Counted from the stretch's first letter, positions 15,388-23,176 are shown. The stretch: 24,300 bases of DNA from Lachnospiraceae bacterium UBA3632 (GCA_002373975.1 DFKZ01000053.1:28555-52854), one strand, 5' to 3'. The notes: generated by a model from the sequence alone, not told the origin. Translations and numbers: made by a program.

Positions 15388-16083
15388 TCATATCTTAAAG
15401 CGGTATCCCACACCCCATATAGTCTCGATGTAATCAGGATTTGCATTATCTTTTTCAATTTTTTCCCTGATTTTTTTAATGTGGACAGTTACGGTGGCAA
15501 TATCGCCAACGGATTCCATATCCCATATTTTCCTGAATATTTCTTCTTTGGTAAATACGTGGTTGGGATTCTCGGCAAGGAATGCGAGAAGATCAAATTC
15601 CTTGGTGGTAAAGGGCTTTTCTTCGCCTTCCACAAACACCCTGCGGGCTGTCTTGTCTATTCTAAGGCCGCGGATCTCGATCACGTCATTTTCATTTTTC
15701 TGCTGTCCTGCGCTTACCAGTCTCTCGTATCTGGACAAATGCGCTTTAACCCTTGCCACAAGCTCGCTGGGGCTGAAAGGCTTAGTCATATAGTCATCCG
15801 CCCCGAGCCCGAGTCCTCTTATCTTGTCTATATCGTCTTTCTTGGCAGATACCATTATGACAGGAATATTCATTTCCTTTCTGATCTCGCGGCACACTTC
15901 AAATCCATCCATCTCAGGGAGCATAAGATCAAGAACGATCAGATCGTAGGGATTTGCTTTGGCTGCAGCCAGGCCTTCGGCACCGTTTCCTTTAACGTCC
16001 ACTTCGTGTCCGTTCATCTCAAGATAGTCTTTTTCAAGATCTGCTATATCCGCCTCATCTTCTATAATCAGTATTTTTCCCAT
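15388..16083 (-). CDS. OmpR/PhoB-family response regulator
   Basis: This 231-residue DNA-binding regulator has an N-terminal receiver domain with the acidic pocket ED (9-10), phospho-acceptor Asp52 (IVLDLMLPEMDG), the MVSAK switch segment and the conserved Lys101 (YMTKPF). A C-terminal winged-helix OmpR domain (about 133-231) ends in TVTVHIKKIREKIE and TIWGVGYRF. It should be phosphorylated by the kinase encoded 27 bases upstream and bind promoter DNA. The ATG has GAAAGG 7 bases ahead. The regulated genes are unknown; the downstream SCP2-luxS-mtnN operon and the divergent rubrerythrin gene are nearest. Confidence 0.95.
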   Translation of the reverse strand: MGKILIIEDEADIADLEKDYLEMNGHEVDVKGNGAEGLAAAKANPYDLIVLDLMLPEMDGFEVCREIRKEMNIPVIMVSAKKDDIDKIRGLGLGADDYMTKPFSPSELVARVKAHLSRYERLVSAGQQKNENDVIEIRGLRIDKTARRVFVEGEEKPFTTKEFDLLAFLAENPNHVFTKEEIFRKIWDMESVGDIATVTVHIKKIREKIEKDNANPDYIETIWGVGYRFKI

Positions 16084-16110
16084 ATTTATACCTTTCCGAA
16101 CCTGTACTTC

Positions 16111-17208
16111 TTACAATTCAATGTATTTTCTGAGCACAAAGTGCATGCAGGTTCCTTCTTTTTCTTTACTTGTTGCCCAAATATATCCGCCGTGATCTTC
16201 TATTATTTTTTTGACTATGGATAATCCGATTCCGCTTCCGCCCTGAGCCGAATTCCTTGAAGCATCCGAACGATAAAATCTGTCAAATATCTTTGTCAGA
16301 TCGTGCGGAGCAATCCCGCAGCCATTATCCTCGATCTCAACCATGACGGAGTCACCTTTGTCCAGAAGTCTGATCTCTATCACTCCGTTTGCCTTATCAA
16401 GATACTTGACGGAATTGCTGATAATGTTGTTTATTACTTTTTTAAGCTGCTCGGGATCAGCTATAACTACCGTATCCTTGGGGACCAGATTGGTGTAATT
16501 GCATACAATGCTTCTCTGCTCCAGGTCAAGGCCTATCTCCTCAATGCAGTCGTCAAAATAATCCGCTATGTTGATGCGAAGGAACTTATAGGGGATCCTG
16601 TCGTTATCGATATTCGAATAGGTGGTGAGCTCATTTATCAGTCTGTCCATATCAACAGCTTTGTTGTATATGGTGCGGACGTATTTGCTGGTCTTTTCCG
16701 GCGTGGTGGCCACTCCGTCTATGATCCCTTCCGCATAACCCTTGATAGCGGTGATGGGGGTCTTAAGGTCGTGAGAGATGTTGCTTATCAGCTCGCGGTT
16801 TTTCTCTTCCTGCCGGCTTTTTTCCTCGGCAGTCTCCTTAAGCCTCATGCGCATGTCTTCGTAATTACGATAAAGGTCACCGAATTCATTTTCCGCATCG
16901 GTCTCAAGCACATAGCTGTAATCACCTTCACGGATCTTTTTCATGGCCTCATTGAGCTTGCTTACAGGTTCATAGATACCTTTGTGTATCCATCCCGATA
17001 CAAGCAGACCGGTCACCAGCATAATGAGGCCGCTGGCTACCAGCAGATCGATCATCCAGCTCTTGGTGACTTTGTCGAATGTAAAGCGCATTTCCGGCGT
17101 AATACCTCCGACAAACCGGCCGATGCCGACAAAGGCCAGCAACATGAACATGAGCGGAACCACTATTGAAATTATACATGCAATTATTATCTTTGTTCTG
17201 ATTTTCAT
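16111..17208 (-). CDS. Sensor histidine kinase (VanS/PhoR-like)
   Basis: The 365-residue membrane kinase has a first membrane segment at about 7-30, a very short external loop of about 22 residues, a second segment at about 53-72, a HAMP domain (about 73-125), HisKA with the phospho-acceptor His146 (NISHDLKTPITAIKGYAEG), and HATPase with the N box (NNIISNSVKYLD), DNGCGI, FYR and GGSGIGLSI motifs. The tiny external loop suggests sensing within or at the membrane. It is the first gene of the kinase-regulator pair. No ribosome binding site precedes the ATG; instead an extended -10 sits 7 bases upstream, so the mRNA may be leaderless. Confidence 0.94.
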   Translation of the reverse strand: MKIRTKIIIACIISIVVPLMFMLLAFVGIGRFVGGITPEMRFTFDKVTKSWMIDLLVASGLIMLVTGLLVSGWIHKGIYEPVSKLNEAMKKIREGDYSYVLETDAENEFGDLYRNYEDMRMRLKETAEEKSRQEEKNRELISNISHDLKTPITAIKGYAEGIIDGVATTPEKTSKYVRTIYNKAVDMDRLINELTTYSNIDNDRIPYKFLRINIADYFDDCIEEIGLDLEQRSIVCNYTNLVPKDTVVIADPEQLKKVINNIISNSVKYLDKANGVIEIRLLDKGDSVMVEIEDNGCGIAPHDLTKIFDRFYRSDASRNSAQGGSGIGLSIVKKIIEDHGGYIWATSKEKEGTCMHFVLRKYIEL

Positions 17209-17215
17209 ATTGTTA

Positions 17216-17224
17216 AGTATATCA
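17216..17224 (-). promoter_or_regulatory. Extended -10 promoter directly abutting the kinase start codon
   Basis: On the minus strand, TG-A-TATACT with the -10 hexamer at 17216-17221 and the ATG starting at 17208. The 7-base spacing and absence of a ribosome binding site predict a transcript that begins at or next to the ATG. No good -35 is seen, which extended -10 promoters can tolerate. Confidence 0.5.
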
Positions 17225-17262
17225 CAGTAGAATAAAAACGAGCGAAACTAAGTCTTAAAAGA

Positions 17263-17277
17263 TTATAAATTTTATCA
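17263..17277. promoter_or_regulatory. PerR-box-like operator upstream of rubrerythrin
   Basis: TTATAAATTTTATCA matches 11 of 14 informative positions of the Bacillus PerR consensus TTATAATNATTATAA. It sits 7 bases before the candidate rubrerythrin -35, where a peroxide-sensing repressor would be expected. In AT-rich intergenic DNA such a match can occur by chance. Confidence 0.4.
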
Positions 17278-17284
17278 TTATCTG

Positions 17285-17314
17285 TTGGTTCAATGCCTGT
17301 AGGTGGGTTATACT
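17285..17314 (+). promoter_or_regulatory. Candidate rubrerythrin promoter
   Basis: TTGGTT (17285-17290), an 18-base spacer and TATACT (17309-17314), giving a leader of about 108 bases. A second option, TTGACT-17-TAAAGT, lies further downstream at about 17348-17376. The palindrome AGACATGTCT lies between them at about 17325-17334. Confidence 0.45.
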
Positions 17315-17392
17315 GTTCATTGACAGACATGTCTAACCAAGATTAGATTGACTGTATACCGCTTTTAAAGTAAAGTTTGCTCAAGAGAATCT

Positions 17393-17408
17393 TCCGCCTG
17401 ACGGCGGA
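17393..17408 (+). promoter_or_regulatory. Leader hairpin before the rubrerythrin ribosome binding site
   Basis: TCCGCC/GGCGGA (6 bp) with loop TGAC, ending 5 bases before AAAGGAGG (17414-17421). It may stabilise the mRNA or influence initiation. Confidence 0.5.
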
Positions 17409-17428
17409 CACACAAAGGAGGTATCAAA

Positions 17429-18013
17429 ATGAAATATGTATGTCCTGTATGCGGATATGTTCATGAAGGTGACAATCCGCCCGCAGAGTGCCCTGTTTGT
17501 CATGTAAGCGGGGACAAGTTTAAGGTAGTTGAAGGCGAGCTCACCCTCGCTGCAGAGCACGAGTTCGGCGTTTACGGACAGACCGTTAAGAACAATCCCG
17601 AGATAAGCGAAGAAGATAAGAAATATATCTTCGAGCAGCTCAAGGCTAACTTTGACGGAGAGTGCTCGGAAGTCGGAATGTATCTGTGCATGGCAAGAAT
17701 AGCTCACAGAGAGGGTTATCCCGAGATCGGCCTTTATTGGGAGAAGGCAGCTTATGAAGAAGCTGAGCATGCCGCTAAATTTGCCGAGCTCCTGGGATCC
17801 GATCTGGAGTCCAAGATGACCGCATCCACCAAGGAGAACCTCAAGTGGAGAGTTGACTGCGAGTTCGGAGCAACCGCAGGAAAGACCGACCTTGCTAAAT
17901 GCGCTAAGAAAAACAACCTCGACGCCATTCACGATACCGTCCATGAGATGGCACGCGACGAGGCAAGACACGGCAAGGCTCTCAAGGGTCTGCTTGACAG
18001 ATATTTCAAATAA
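17429..18013 (+). CDS. rbr: Reverse rubrerythrin (N-terminal rubredoxin, C-terminal diiron domain)
   Basis: The 194-residue cytoplasmic protein reduces hydrogen peroxide (and in some clostridia oxygen) with electrons from NADH through rubredoxin-type centres. The rubredoxin-like iron site (C5, C8, C21, C24; CPVCGYVHEGD and ECPVCHV) is at the N-terminus, opposite to classical rubrerythrin, and is followed by a ferritin-like four-helix domain with diiron ligand motifs (GECSEVGMY, EEAEHA and ARDEARHGKAL). This order defines the reverse rubrerythrins of clostridia. The ATG has AAAGGAGG 7 bases upstream. It is monocistronic, with a PerR-like box in front and a strong terminator behind, fitting an oxidative-stress gene of an anaerobe. 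Confidence 0.96.
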   Translation: MKYVCPVCGYVHEGDNPPAECPVCHVSGDKFKVVEGELTLAAEHEFGVYGQTVKNNPEISEEDKKYIFEQLKANFDGECSEVGMYLCMARIAHREGYPEIGLYWEKAAYEEAEHAAKFAELLGSDLESKMTASTKENLKWRVDCEFGATAGKTDLAKCAKKNNLDAIHDTVHEMARDEARHGKALKGLLDRYFK

Positions 18014-18063
18014 TCGTTTTTCGGGTTTTTGAGTATCTGTTCATCTAATTGTTCGCAAATCAA

Positions 18064-18107
18064 AAAAAGACTTTGTTCAGATGAATCCATCCGGACAAAG
18101 TCTTTTT
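18064..18107. terminator. Bidirectional intrinsic terminator
   Basis: A 13-bp stem AAAAAGACTTTGT/ACAAAGTCTTTTT with an 18-base loop that contains a smaller GATG/CATC hairpin. It has T-rich flanks on both strands and serves rubrerythrin (plus) and the DUF3048 lipoprotein gene (minus). Confidence 0.9.
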
Positions 18108-18146
18108 GTATATATCCTTTTAATCTGTATTACCCTGGAATACTGA

Positions 18147-19352
18147 TTACTCGATCACGATCTCGGAACCTGAATCTGAAGGAACGATTGCAAAGTAGGT
18201 CTTTCCTGCCTGAATAACAACCTGATTTCCATCGGAATCGGTAAGCTGAATGTTATCGGTAAGCTTTTCTCCCTTTGACCAGGTAAGAGGTGCTGCTACG
18301 CCTTTGTTGATGTAGTATCCAACACCGGTCCTGCCCTCAAGATAGTATCTGAGATATCCTTCACCATACTCATGAATATCGGCCATAAGAACGATAAGGT
18401 TATCGAATGAAAGCTGCTCGCCGGTTGCTCCGTCAAGATGAGCGGAACCGTATACATAGTAGTCATACTTTCCGGTGGAAGAGTTATACTTCAGCTCTGA
18501 CTTATTGTGGTAGAAGGGAAGTGAAATCCTCTTCTGTGCATCAAATGTGAACGCAAAGTTGTTGTAGCTCATAGGATCAGACTCAACAAACTTGAAGTGC
18601 TCTCCGGTGTAGTACTGATTATATGTTTCGCTGATACTTGAAGAATTTGTTATGTAAGATGCAAGATCGGAAGAAGTAACATACTCCGTAAACTCTCTTG
18701 CCTTTCCGTTATCTATACGTGAGAATACACCGCTTAAGTGATCCACTTCTGCAGAATTCATGAAATCTGAGAATTCGGGGATCGGGTAAGGACCTCCGTC
18801 GTGGCAGAGCACTGCATTGAACTCAGCCGCAAGGATACAGTTAGTGGTTCTTGCACTTCTGACGTTTCCGAGCTGCTTAGTGTCTTTCCAGTCCTTAACA
18901 ACAGCCATAAGCCTGGTTACGCGGTCATTCTTTGTGCTGTTAACCATCTCGAAGATGATGTCCGCATTGTTAAGACCAAAGTGAGGCTGTGCTGTGATCT
19001 CGTTGTCGACCATTACAGCGATAGGCCTCTGATCCTTTAGGCTCTCATCGATGAGAAGCCCGGAGAGTTCGTTGAACACCTTTCCTGCAGGAGCCTTGTC
19101 GTTAGTAAGAATACCGTCAATTCTCTTCTGCTCAAGCTCTGCTTTCGCAGTTTCATCTTCCTCTGCAGTATCATCTTCGGGAACAGAGAAATCAGAATTC
19201 TCGGTCTCAGGTTCTTCTTCCTTTACGCCACCGATCGGTTCTGCTGTTACATCGGGAACCTGCTCTGAGCCGCCGTTGTCTTTGCCGCATCCTGCAAGCA
19301 TGGTCAGTGCCATTGCTGAGCAGAGAAGCAAAGCGATCATTTTCTTTTTCAT
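18147..19352 (-). CDS. DUF3048 (YerB-like) lipoprotein
   Basis: The 401-residue precursor has an N-terminal lipoprotein signal: MKKK, a hydrophobic core, and the lipobox LAGC with Cys22 as the lipidation site. A Glu/Asp/Thr-rich linker (about 30-75) leads to the DUF3048 region from about 90 (LKDQRPIAVMVDN, QPHFGLNNADIIFEM, then LGNVRSARTTN) and a C-terminal DUF3048 domain to the end. The Bacillus counterpart is YerB, a lipoprotein of unknown function; an enzymatic activity is not established. It should be anchored to the outer face of the membrane. AAGGAG lies 8 bases before the ATG and a promoter lies at 19398-19425. It ends at the shared bidirectional terminator. Confidence 0.92.
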   Translation of the reverse strand: MKKKMIALLLCSAMALTMLAGCGKDNGGSEQVPDVTAEPIGGVKEEEPETENSDFSVPEDDTAEEDETAKAELEQKRIDGILTNDKAPAGKVFNELSGLLIDESLKDQRPIAVMVDNEITAQPHFGLNNADIIFEMVNSTKNDRVTRLMAVVKDWKDTKQLGNVRSARTTNCILAAEFNAVLCHDGGPYPIPEFSDFMNSAEVDHLSGVFSRIDNGKAREFTEYVTSSDLASYITNSSSISETYNQYYTGEHFKFVESDPMSYNNFAFTFDAQKRISLPFYHNKSELKYNSSTGKYDYYVYGSAHLDGATGEQLSFDNLIVLMADIHEYGEGYLRYYLEGRTGVGYYINKGVAAPLTWSKGEKLTDNIQLTDSDGNQVVIQAGKTYFAIVPSDSGSEIVIE

Positions 19353-19397
19353 TGTAAATCTCCTTCTTTAGAAACAACTTAAATCAAACAACAGTTT

Positions 19398-19425
19398 ATT
19401 ATAATACTTTTTTCAAGTAATACAA
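19398..19425 (-). promoter_or_regulatory. Promoter of the DUF3048 lipoprotein gene
   Basis: On the minus strand, TTGTAT (19420-19425), a 16-base spacer and TATAAT (19398-19403). The spacer carries the inverted repeat TACTT-N5-AAGTA. The start codon is about 45 bases beyond the -10. Confidence 0.65.
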
Positions 19426-19432
19426 CCTTTTT

Positions 19433-19804
19433 TTATTTTCCTTTTCCGTAAGCAACCAGCGTAACGCCTACGATAATGACGATCATGCCGAGAATCTTGC
19501 GCTTTGTGATCTTCTCTCCAAGAAGCCTGTTGGAAAGAAACATCGTCCAGATGTAGGTGATCGATCCCAAGGGAAGTACGACCGCGTATGGGAGCTTCTG
19601 GAGAAGATATATATTACCAAGCGCCGCAATAACGTACATCACTCCGCCAAGGTAGAAAAATGGGGAAAGAAGAAGCTTTATCTTGCTTCCGCCATCCGCG
19701 GGGGATGCTTTTTTTAGGAAGTAGCTCGCAAGTGAAGACAGGAATGTCTCCACGAGCAGGATCACTACTATAATGATAATGTCCTTAGTGGTCAGAGGCA
19801 TCAT
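19433..19804 (-). CDS. Half-size DMT/EamA-type transporter subunit (partner B)
   Basis: This 123-residue protein has four hydrophobic helices and the small multidrug-resistance/EamA half-transporter layout (LLVETFLSSLASYFLKKAS, then LPYAVVLPLGSITYIWTMFLSNRLLGEKIT and a C-terminal GMIVIIVGVTLVAYG helix). Such four-helix proteins work as dimers, often as heterodimers encoded by adjacent genes. Its start lies inside the 3' end of the preceding half-transporter gene (20-base overlap), with GGAGG about 11 bases upstream, so co-translation is likely. Transport substrate is unknown; ArnE/ArnF-like flippases and polyamine or drug exporters share this design. No terminator is seen after it. Confidence 0.85.
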   Translation of the reverse strand: MMPLTTKDIIIIVVILLVETFLSSLASYFLKKASPADGGSKIKLLLSPFFYLGGVMYVIAALGNIYLLQKLPYAVVLPLGSITYIWTMFLSNRLLGEKITKRKILGMIVIIVGVTLVAYGKGK

Positions 19805-20192
19805 TCTTGCTGCTACCTCCTATCACAATTACTCCCGCAATAACAACGAAAACTCCCACTATGGTGATCCAGGATATTTTCTCAGCGGGGAAAAAGATCG
19901 CCGAAAGTATAAGGGCGAACACATAACTCATTGAATTTATGGGCTGAAGTACGGAAAGCTCTCCGTATCCGAGCCCGATTGTCATTACGATTGCTCCGAT
20001 CGCATACACAACAAAACCCGGTAAAATCTTTACGAATACTCCAAGAATTCCGATAAATCCCTGAGCAAGAGCAGCAGCCACATCAACATTCTCAAGAGGC
20101 TTCTTCCACAGAAGCTGGCCAAGTGCCAGGCTGAATGCGGATATAAGCAAAAGAATTATTCCTTTTCCGTTTTTCTTTAATGATTCTAGCAT
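19785..20192 (-). CDS. Half-size DMT/EamA-type transporter subunit (partner A)
   Basis: This 135-residue four-helix membrane protein begins with a short Lys-rich head and the helix ILLLISAFSLALGQLLWKK, and carries the EamA-like segment LSVLQPINSMSYVFALILSAIFF followed by ISWITIVGVFVVIAGVIVIG. It differs in sequence from the neighbouring partner, as expected for a heteromeric pair. The start ATG has GGGAG 5-6 bases upstream. It lies 18 bases after the dehydrogenase gene and overlaps the next gene by 20 bases. Substrate is unknown. Confidence 0.86.
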   Translation of the reverse strand: MLESLKKNGKGIILLLISAFSLALGQLLWKKPLENVDVAAALAQGFIGILGVFVKILPGFVVYAIGAIVMTIGLGYGELSVLQPINSMSYVFALILSAIFFPAEKISWITIVGVFVVIAGVIVIGGSSKNDASDH

Positions 20193-20210
20193 TATTACTC
20201 CCTGTTAAGG

Positions 20211-21176
20211 TCAGACTCCATTAACCACATTAGTGGGATGACCTTCAATAAACGCCTTCATATTATCATATGCGCCCTGCACACAGCGGGTTCTCGCTTC
20301 AACGCTTCCCCATGCAAGGTGTGGCGTGATTATCAGCTTGTTGGAATCCTTGATCTTAGATAACGGATTCTCAAGCCTGAGCGGCTCTTTCTCAAGAACA
20401 TCAAGCCCTGCTGCCTTTATCTCCCCGTTTTCAAGTGCCTCGTACAGTGCCGGGTTATTTACTATCGGACCCCTCGCGACATTAATGAGGATGGCCGATT
20501 TTTTCATCTTTTTAAGCTCAGCGGCATTGATAAAATCCCTTGTAAGATCACTTAAAGGGCAGTGGATCGAGAGGAAATCACTCTCCGCAAGAAGCGTGTC
20601 TTTATCCACCCTGCGGTACTGTGTGACCTTGCTGTTCCCGGTCACTGAATGGAAGATCACATTGCACCCGAAAGCAGTAGCTATCTGGGCAACTTTTCTT
20701 CCTATATTGCCCATTCCCACAATGCCCCAGGTCTTTCCCGCAAGCTCATAGAAGGGAACGCCGAAGTTGGAGAAGCGGTCCTGCGAGCTGTACTCGCCGC
20801 TCTTTACATATTCGTCATAGTGCGCGAGGCTCTGTGAAAGTGCAAGTGCCATGGTGAACGTGTGCTGTGCCACCATATCCGTACAGTAGTTTACAACGTT
20901 GCAAACCGGTATGTTTCTGCTCTTAAGATAAGCAAGATCACAATTATCATACCCTGTTGCAAATTCGCAGATGAGCTTCAGAGACGTAGCATCTTTCAGG
21001 CTTTCCTCGTTCATCGGGGATTTGTTTGCCACAACTATATCAGCATCTTTAACCCGCTCCCTGACTTCTTCGACAGTCACCGTGTTGGGATAACAGGTAA
21101 CTTCTCCAAGCTCGTTAAAGCAGTCTACCGGAATATCGGGGCCAACGCTGTTTCTTTCAAGCACAACTATCTTCAT
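20211..21176 (-). CDS. D-2-hydroxyacid dehydrogenase (NAD(P)-binding)
   Basis: The 321-residue cytoplasmic oxidoreductase has the dinucleotide motif GMGNIG (154-159) in GIVGMGNIGRKVAQIATAFG and the catalytic trio Arg235 (NVARGPIV), Glu264 (LDVLEKEP) and His286 (TPHLAWGS). Length and motifs fit the family of glycerate/hydroxypyruvate reductases, D-lactate dehydrogenases and phosphoglycerate dehydrogenases without an ACT domain. The LAWGS after the catalytic His is common in glycerate dehydrogenase-like members, but the substrate is not proven. GGAGG lies 5 bases before the ATG and a promoter lies at 21210-21238. It leads the operon with the two half-transporters. Confidence 0.93.
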   Translation of the reverse strand: MKIVVLERNSVGPDIPVDCFNELGEVTCYPNTVTVEEVRERVKDADIVVANKSPMNEESLKDATSLKLICEFATGYDNCDLAYLKSRNIPVCNVVNYCTDMVAQHTFTMALALSQSLAHYDEYVKSGEYSSQDRFSNFGVPFYELAGKTWGIVGMGNIGRKVAQIATAFGCNVIFHSVTGNSKVTQYRRVDKDTLLAESDFLSIHCPLSDLTRDFINAAELKKMKKSAILINVARGPIVNNPALYEALENGEIKAAGLDVLEKEPLRLENPLSKIKDSNKLIITPHLAWGSVEARTRCVQGAYDNMKAFIEGHPTNVVNGV

Positions 21177-21209
21177 GCAAACCTCCGCGTATACCGCACA
21201 ATCCCATGT

Positions 21210-21238
21210 AGTTTACCAAAGAAATATAGAAATTTCAA
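21210..21238 (-). promoter_or_regulatory. Promoter of the dehydrogenase/half-transporter operon
   Basis: On the minus strand, TTGAAA (21233-21238), a 17-base spacer and TAAACT (21210-21215). The start codon is 33 bases past the -10. Confidence 0.55.
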
Positions 21239-21309
21239 GATTATAGTGGTATTATGAAGAAAGAATTAAACAAAACTTAAGAATTAGAATCACCCTCAGA
21301 GAAATAATA

Positions 21310-22380
21310 ATGAAGAAAATCGTTCTTACCGGCGGAGGGACCGCCGGGCACGTAACTCCTAATATAGCACTGCTGCCTGCCCTGAGAGAAGCCGGGTACG
21401 AGATTTCGTATATCGGTTCTTACAACGGCATCGAGAAGCAGCTTATGAATGACTACGGAATCCCCTACACCGGTATATCGACCGGCAAATTCCGCAGGTA
21501 TTTCGATCTGAAGAATTTTACCGATCCCTTCCGTGTAAACAAGGGATTTATTGAAGCAACCAAATACCTGAAAAAGAACAGACCCGATGTGGTCTTTTCA
21601 AAGGGCGGTTTTGTAAGCGTGCCCGTGGTCCGCGCGGCGGCGCTTCTCGGAATTCCCTGTATCATCCACGAATCGGACATGACACCCGGGCTTGCCAATA
21701 AGCTTTGTTTCAGAGTATCAAAAAAGATATGCTGCAACTTTCCCGAAACCGTCAAAATGCTTCCCTCTTCAAAGGCAGTACTTACAGGTACACCCATAAG
21801 AGCAGAGCTTTTTACAGGGGATGCTTCCGTCGGGAAGAAGTTCTGCGGCTTTAATGACGATAAGCCTGTAATAATGGTGACCGGCGGTTCGTTGGGCGCA
21901 GAAGGGGTAAACCTCGCTGTACGTGAGGCGCTTCCAAAGCTACTTGAAAAGTACAATATTGTGCATCTTTGCGGAAAAGGGAAGCTCGACAAGGCTTATT
22001 CCGACACTCCGGGATACCGCCAGTTTGAATATATAAAGGAAGAAATGAAAGATCTGTTTGCTATGGCCGATGTGGTGATATCCCGTGCCGGAGCAAATGC
22101 GATATGTGAGATACTGGCCCTTAAAAAGCCTAATATTTTGATCCCGCTGCCTTCCAAGTCAAGCCGTGGCGATCAGCTTTTGAACGCTAAATCTTTCGAA
22201 GCGTCGGGTTACTCGGTTGTACTTGAACAGGACAAGCTGAATCCTTCGCTCCTGCTAAAGACCGTGAACAAGGTCTACGAAAAAAGAGAAAAATATATCG
22301 CCTCCATGTCATCCGCAGTTCAGCAGGATTCCATAAAGGCGATAATGGATCTGATAGAAAGTGCCGCCGGCACTAAATGA
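21310..22380 (+). CDS. murG: UDP-N-acetylglucosamine transferase of lipid II synthesis (MurG)
   Basis: The 356-residue peripheral membrane glycosyltransferase adds GlcNAc to lipid I at the inner face of the membrane, making lipid II. The N-terminal LTGGGTAGHVTP has the conserved His14, and the C-terminal half carries the UDP-GlcNAc-binding VISRAGANAICEIL, LIPLPSKSSRGDQLLNA and the VTGGSLGA loop. Length is normal. It stands alone, not in a division/cell-wall cluster, and is convergent with the deacetylase gene, sharing 8 bases at the stops. No clear ribosome binding site precedes the ATG (only GAGAAATAATA), so the start is by homology. An intrinsic terminator follows inside the opposing gene. 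Confidence 0.95.
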   Translation: MKKIVLTGGGTAGHVTPNIALLPALREAGYEISYIGSYNGIEKQLMNDYGIPYTGISTGKFRRYFDLKNFTDPFRVNKGFIEATKYLKKNRPDVVFSKGGFVSVPVVRAAALLGIPCIIHESDMTPGLANKLCFRVSKKICCNFPETVKMLPSSKAVLTGTPIRAELFTGDASVGKKFCGFNDDKPVIMVTGGSLGAEGVNLAVREALPKLLEKYNIVHLCGKGKLDKAYSDTPGYRQFEYIKEEMKDLFAMADVVISRAGANAICEILALKKPNILIPLPSKSSRGDQLLNAKSFEASGYSVVLEQDKLNPSLLLKTVNKVYEKREKYIASMSSAVQQDSIKAIMDLIESAAGTK

Positions 22381-23176
22381 TCTTTGCAAACTCTCCCGCG
22401 CCGATCTTTTTCGGCGCGTTTTCTTTTGTTCTGTACCAGATATCCGTCGAAGTGGGATTTTTGACGAAGCACCCGTCGGCGGTAAACTCAAGCCTTCTGA
22501 TGGCTGTTATGTAGTCGTATATCTCTCCGTTTGTGGCATACCAGATATCATCTTTCCCCTGCATCATATCGGTAAACTTTTCAATAACGCTCCAGTCATC
22601 CGGCTCTCCGAATTCATATGAGTGTCCCCACACATACATAAGCGGAAGCTCTTTCCACTCCGGAAGCTCAAGAAATTCTTTTCCATGCTTCAGAAGATCG
22701 TTATTATGATGGCATGTAGCATCCCATGCAAGGAAATTCCGTGGAACCTCAAAATAGTGGTTTTCGTTTACGGTACGGGAATAATGCACTCCAAGGCTTC
22801 CTATGATACGTATAACTCTCTCGTCATAAGCACCGTAAGCATACGCCATTCCATGAACGGGCTTGCCGGTGAGATGCTCAAGGTTCTGCCTGTCCACCAT
22901 TATTTCGACCGATATCTCCTCATCGGTAATGTTACAAAGGTTCCTGTGTTCCACTCCGTGAACCGCTATCTCGTGGCCTTTGTATATTTCATCAAGGTCT
23001 TTTTTGCACACATATTTTCCGCCTGCAGTATCGGCGAGGGTTCCGGAATTAAGGTTGAAAGTTCCTTTCATTCCATGGCTTCTGAGTATTTCTGTCAGCC
23101 TGATATCATATTTCTGCCCGTCATCATAGCTGAATGTCAATGCCTTTTGCTTTCCGTTCGGATACAAATATTTCAT
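22373..23176 (-). CDS. Polysaccharide deacetylase (CE4/NodB-like)
   Basis: The 267-residue protein begins directly with the NodB domain: TFSYDDG (14-20) with the metal/catalytic Asp pair (D18, D19), HGVEH with His73 and His77 as likely metal ligands, a degenerate third motif (MAYAYGAYDER, lacking the usual Arg-Pro-Pro), and WGHSYEF near 205-215 with a conserved His. There is no signal peptide, so a cytoplasmic location or a small soluble substrate is likely. CE4 enzymes remove N- or O-acetyl groups from sugars. The last codons overlap the murG stop and contain the murG terminator. It follows the epimerase-like gene after 35 bases. Confidence 0.9.
   Translation of the reverse strand: MKYLYPNGKQKALTFSYDDGQKYDIRLTEILRSHGMKGTFNLNSGTLADTAGGKYVCKKDLDEIYKGHEIAVHGVEHRNLCNITDEEISVEIMVDRQNLEHLTGKPVHGMAYAYGAYDERVIRIIGSLGVHYSRTVNENHYFEVPRNFLAWDATCHHNNDLLKHGKEFLELPEWKELPLMYVWGHSYEFGEPDDWSVIEKFTDMMQGKDDIWYATNGEIYDYITAIRRLEFTADGCFVKNPTSTDIWYRTKENAPKKIGAGEFAKII
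22397..22427 (+). terminator. Intrinsic terminator of murG, embedded in the opposing CDS
   Basis: A perfect 8-bp GC-rich stem CGCGCCGA/TCGGCGCG with a 6-base loop (22397-22418), followed by TTTTCTTTT. It begins 17 bases after the murG stop and encodes residues 253-260 (NAPKKIGA) of the deacetylase on the other strand. Confidence 0.85.
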
